NCBI GenBank assembly: GCA_031549535.1
Contig: JAVBPP010000095.1
Location: forward strand, 1-33,287
DNA length: 33,287 nt
Source: JAVBPP01 sp031549535
GTDB lineage: Bacteria; Bacillota; Clostridia; Oscillospirales; Acutalibacteraceae
Reading direction: 5' to 3'
Part shown: piece by piece, positions 31,018 to 33,287 of the stretch
How positions within the stretch are numbered: position 1 is the stretch's first letter
Layout: each line of letters starts with the position of its first letter
Position numbers and translations under genes: made by a program
Notes under the pieces: model-generated
What the model was told of the DNA's origin: nothing
The model's input: only the letters and a program-made list of their open reading frames with translations
Databases searched by the model: none

Positions 31018-31778
31018 GACGCCGCAGCCAAAATGGCTGCAAATTTTTCCGCAATCAGGGAGGCGCCGCCGATTAAGCCGCCATCCACATCGGGTTGCGC
31101 GAGCAGCTCCTGTGCGTTTGCATCGTTCATGGAGCCGCCGTATTGCACAACGGTTCTGTCCGCCGCGTCCTTGCCGTAGAGATAGGCGACGCGCTCGCGA
31201 ATCCAGGCGTTGACCTCGTTGGCCTGCTCCGGCGTTGCGGTTTCTCCCGTGCCGATTGCCCAAACGGGTTCATAGGCAATGATAATGTTGGCAAGCTCCG
31301 CCTCGCTCACGCCTGCCAGCGCAACTTCTGTCTGGGCGCAGACAAGCTCTTTGGTGATACCCATTTTCCGCTCCGCAAGCACCTCACCCACGCAGAGGAT
31401 GACCTTCAACCCGGCGTTCAGCGCGGCGCGGGTGCGCATACGCACGGAAACATCCGTCTCGCCGAAATACTGCCTGCGCTCGCTGTGGCCGATGATAACA
31501 TAGGGCACGCCCAGTTCGGCAAGCATCTCAGCCGAAATCTCCGCCGTAAAGGCACCCTTCTGCTCCCAGTGGCAGTTCTGTGCACCTATTTTTATGTTGC
31601 TGCCCTTGGCAGCGTCCAAAGCAACGGTCAAATCCACAAAGGGTACGCAGCAGACGACTTCGCATTTCGCGTTTGCGGCCAGAGGTTTGAGGGCGGCAAT
31701 CAGCTCCGCCGTCTGCTTTGGGCCGTTGTTCATTTTCCAATTCCCCGCGATAACGGGTTTACGCAGTTGTTGATTCAT
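30993..31778 (-). CDS. tpiA: Triosephosphate isomerase
   Basis: A 261-residue glycolytic enzyme interconverting dihydroxyacetone phosphate and glyceraldehyde 3-phosphate. Catalytic residues are Lys15 (GNWKMN), His98 (IIGHSE) and Glu170 (AYEPVWAIGTG); the phosphate loop VDGGLIGGASL is intact. The final residues after LAAA (SYQFPSKA) are encoded by the terminus of the palindromic element and extend beyond the usual family end, so the original stop codon was lost. The gene follows pgk by 16 bp. Confidence 0.97.
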   Translation of the reverse strand: MNQQLRKPVIAGNWKMNNGPKQTAELIAALKPLAANAKCEVVCCVPFVDLTVALDAAKGSNIKIGAQNCHWEQKGAFTAEISAEMLAELGVPYVIIGHSERRQYFGETDVSVRMRTRAALNAGLKVILCVGEVLAERKMGITKELVCAQTEVALAGVSEAELANIIIAYEPVWAIGTGETATPEQANEVNAWIRERVAYLYGKDAADRTVVQYGGSMNDANAQELLAQPDVDGGLIGGASLIAEKFAAILAAASYQFPSKA

Positions 31779-31794
31779 TCTGTTGTAACCATCC

Positions 31795-32985
31795 TTATTT
31801 ATCGTTCAGCGCGGCGATGCCGGGCAGCTCCTTACCCTCCAGGAATTCCAAGGACGCGCCGCCGCCGGTGGAAATGTGGCTCATTTTATCCGCAAAGCCA
31901 AGTTTTACGACTGCTGCCGCGGAGTCGCCGCCGCCGATAACGGAGATTGCACCGGAATCCGCAACCGCGGTTGCAACGGCAATGGTGCCGCTGGCAAAAT
32001 TATCCCATTCCGAAACGCCCATCGGGCCGTTCCAGATAACCGTGCCCGCGCCCTTGATGGCACCGGCAAACAGTTCCTGCGTCTTGGGGCCGATGTCAAG
32101 CCCCATCCAATCCGCGGGGATGGCGTCGGACTCCACAATTTTCGCTTCGGTATCCGGCGCATATTCCTTGCCCACCTTGGTGTCAATCGGAAGAAGGAAG
32201 TTTACGCCCTTGTCGGCGGCCTTTTGCATCATTTCCTTGGCGAGCTCAATTTTATCCTCCTCGCACAGGGAGGTGCCGACAGCCCAGCCCTTTGCGGCAA
32301 AGAAGGTGTAGGCCATACCGCCGCCGATGATGAGGGTGTCCACCTGGTCGAGCAGGTTGTTGATGACGCCAATTTTGTCAGAGACCTTTGCACCGCCGAG
32401 AATCGCGCAGAGCGGGCGCTTAGGGCTGGCGAGTGCGCCGCCCATGAACTCAATTTCCTTTTGAATCAGATAGCCGCACACCGCAGGCAGGTAGGCCGTT
32501 ACGCCCGCCGTGGAGCTATGCGCCCTGTGCGCGGAGCCGAACGCGTCGTTGACATAAAGCTCCGCAAGCGCTGCAAATTTTTTCGAGAGCTCCGGGTCGT
32601 TCTTCGTTTCGCCCTTTTCAAAGCGCACATTTTCAATCAGCATCACATCGCCGTCCGCGAGCGCCTTGCTCATGCTCTGTGCACTTTCGCCCACAACGTC
32701 CTGCGCCATGCACACAGGCTTACCCAGCAGCTCGCCCAGGCGCGCCGCCACGGGAGCAAGGGAAAATTCCGGGTCAAAGCCATCCTTCGGGCGGCCCAAG
32801 TGGGAGCAGAGGATGACGCGGGCTTTGTTTTCAACCAAATATTGAATCGTGGGCAGTGAGGCGACAATGCGCTTATCGCTGGTAATCTTGCCGTCCTTGA
32901 GCGGAACGTTAAAATCACAGCGAACGAGCACCTTTTTGCCGGAAACGTCAATATCCTCGATAGTTTTCTTGTTGAGTAAGCTCAT
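31795..32985 (-). CDS. pgk: Phosphoglycerate kinase
   Basis: A 396-residue glycolytic kinase moving phosphate from 1,3-bisphosphoglycerate to ADP. VLVRCDFNVPL opens the substrate domain, SHLGRPK and ENVRFEKGE bind the substrate, and GGAKVSDKIGVI plus GGGDSAAAV form the nucleotide site. Full length. AAGGGTG precedes the ATG. It heads a pgk-tpiA operon; gap is not directly upstream, where a DegV-like gene lies instead. Confidence 0.98.
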   Translation of the reverse strand: MSLLNKKTIEDIDVSGKKVLVRCDFNVPLKDGKITSDKRIVASLPTIQYLVENKARVILCSHLGRPKDGFDPEFSLAPVAARLGELLGKPVCMAQDVVGESAQSMSKALADGDVMLIENVRFEKGETKNDPELSKKFAALAELYVNDAFGSAHRAHSSTAGVTAYLPAVCGYLIQKEIEFMGGALASPKRPLCAILGGAKVSDKIGVINNLLDQVDTLIIGGGMAYTFFAAKGWAVGTSLCEEDKIELAKEMMQKAADKGVNFLLPIDTKVGKEYAPDTEAKIVESDAIPADWMGLDIGPKTQELFAGAIKGAGTVIWNGPMGVSEWDNFASGTIAVATAVADSGAISVIGGGDSAAAVVKLGFADKMSHISTGGGASLEFLEGKELPGIAALNDK

Positions 32986-33025
32986 TGTATATCACCCTTC
33001 GTTTTGTTAATCTATTGACAATCTT

Positions 33026-33054
33026 ATTGTATCGCTAATTACCATGATTTTCAA
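33026..33054 (-). promoter_or_regulatory. Promoter of the pgk-tpiA operon
   Basis: On the minus strand TTGAAA and TACAAT are 17 bp apart, about 40 bp before the pgk start codon. Confidence 0.75.
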
Positions 33055-33113
33055 GTATAGTAATTATTAAAAATACACTAACTTTAAGGTTTTGTTGTGT
33101 GCAAAATAACTAT

Positions 33114-33287
33114 TTAACGGCGTTTTTTGCCTCTGCAAACAATGGCGGCAATTTTCGGCCCCGCATTAATAACTATTGAGGCGCCCGCGTTGTAGATGGG
33201 AACCTTGCGCCCGAGCTTTTTTTCTAGTATTTGCTGTAGCTCGAGCCCGTATTCCGAAACCTCGCCACACATCACTGCGACAAATGA
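33114..33287 (-). CDS. C-terminus of a DegV-like protein (partial)
   Basis: The last 57 residues of a leftward gene that enters from beyond the window. The sequence EYGLELQQILEKKLGRKVPI followed by YNAGASIVINAGPKIAAIV resembles the C-terminal domain of DegV-family fatty-acid-binding proteins, where the usual ending is a GxxIGxHxGPG strand; here that reads GASIVINAGPK. The protein ends in a basic tail (CRGKKRR). Assignment rests on a short segment. The 60 bp between its stop and the pgk promoter hold no obvious terminator. Confidence 0.45.
   Translation of the reverse strand, partial: SFVAVMCGEVSEYGLELQQILEKKLGRKVPIYNAGASIVINAGPKIAAIVCRGKKRR

Overview
The window looks like a chromosomal segment of an anaerobic, endospore-forming member of the Clostridia, probably a gut Oscillospirales-type lineage. 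The reasons are a spoIVFA-spoIVFB pair, a Csp-like subtilase of the kind tied to spore germination, the TIGR03960-type radical SAM protein, the YozG-type regulator module, strong Shine-Dalgarno sites before nearly every gene, and L-fucose and alpha-mannoside catabolism genes. No tRNA, rRNA, CRISPR array or complete insertion sequence was seen. Most of the DNA is GC-rich; the stretch from about 10.3 to 13.2 kb is clearly more AT-rich and looks acquired.

Layout. 1-620: an antibiotic/choline-kinase-type phosphotransferase remnant, cut off at a repeat terminus, next to what may be an IS edge. 0.7-3.3 kb (+): a membrane-anchored ceramidase-like hydrolase translationally coupled to an RluA-type pseudouridine synthase. 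3.3-5.6 kb (+): a complete polar amino-acid ABC importer (lipoprotein, permease, ATPase) with an internal hairpin terminator after the lipoprotein gene. 5.65-5.93 kb: two palindromic elements. 5.9-10.3 kb (+): an Eis-like acetyltransferase and a GH38 alpha-mannosidase. 10.36-13.2 kb (+): a promoter, a 27-codon leader ORF, hairpins, tandem terminators and then a giant GNAT-methyltransferase-GNAT-GNAT polyprotein followed by a truncated GNAT. 13.2-13.7 kb: a cluster of GC-rich palindromes. 13.7-17.2 kb (-): radical SAM protein, spoIVFB and spoIVFA. 17.5-19.0 kb (-): a GPH sugar:cation symporter. 19.1-23.2 kb (-): an apparent five-gene operon (membrane protein, Xre regulator, lipoprotein, yaiI, FAD oxidoreductase) behind one strong promoter with an operator-like dyad. 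23.4-24.4 kb (+): an exported alpha/beta hydrolase. 24.5-26.5 kb (-): the Csp-like protease and a small aromatic-rich protein. 26.8-30.9 kb (+): L-fucose isomerase, a cytosolic GH18 protein, ogt and rsuA. 31.0-33.0 kb (-): tpiA and pgk, then the C-terminus of a DegV-like protein.

The most unusual theme is small palindromic mobile elements. One family has termini close to ATACCAATnTCC and is present at least three times plus one solo end; a 158-bp palindrome has related ends; and other unrelated palindromes occur. Several copies end genes: the last codons of tpiA, of the GH18 gene and of the broken phosphotransferase all lie inside such elements. The second theme is the acquired acetyltransferase/methyltransferase polyprotein, whose domain joints still carry ribosome-binding sites and whose long leader looks like a transcription attenuator. 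These two are the best candidates for something not yet described.
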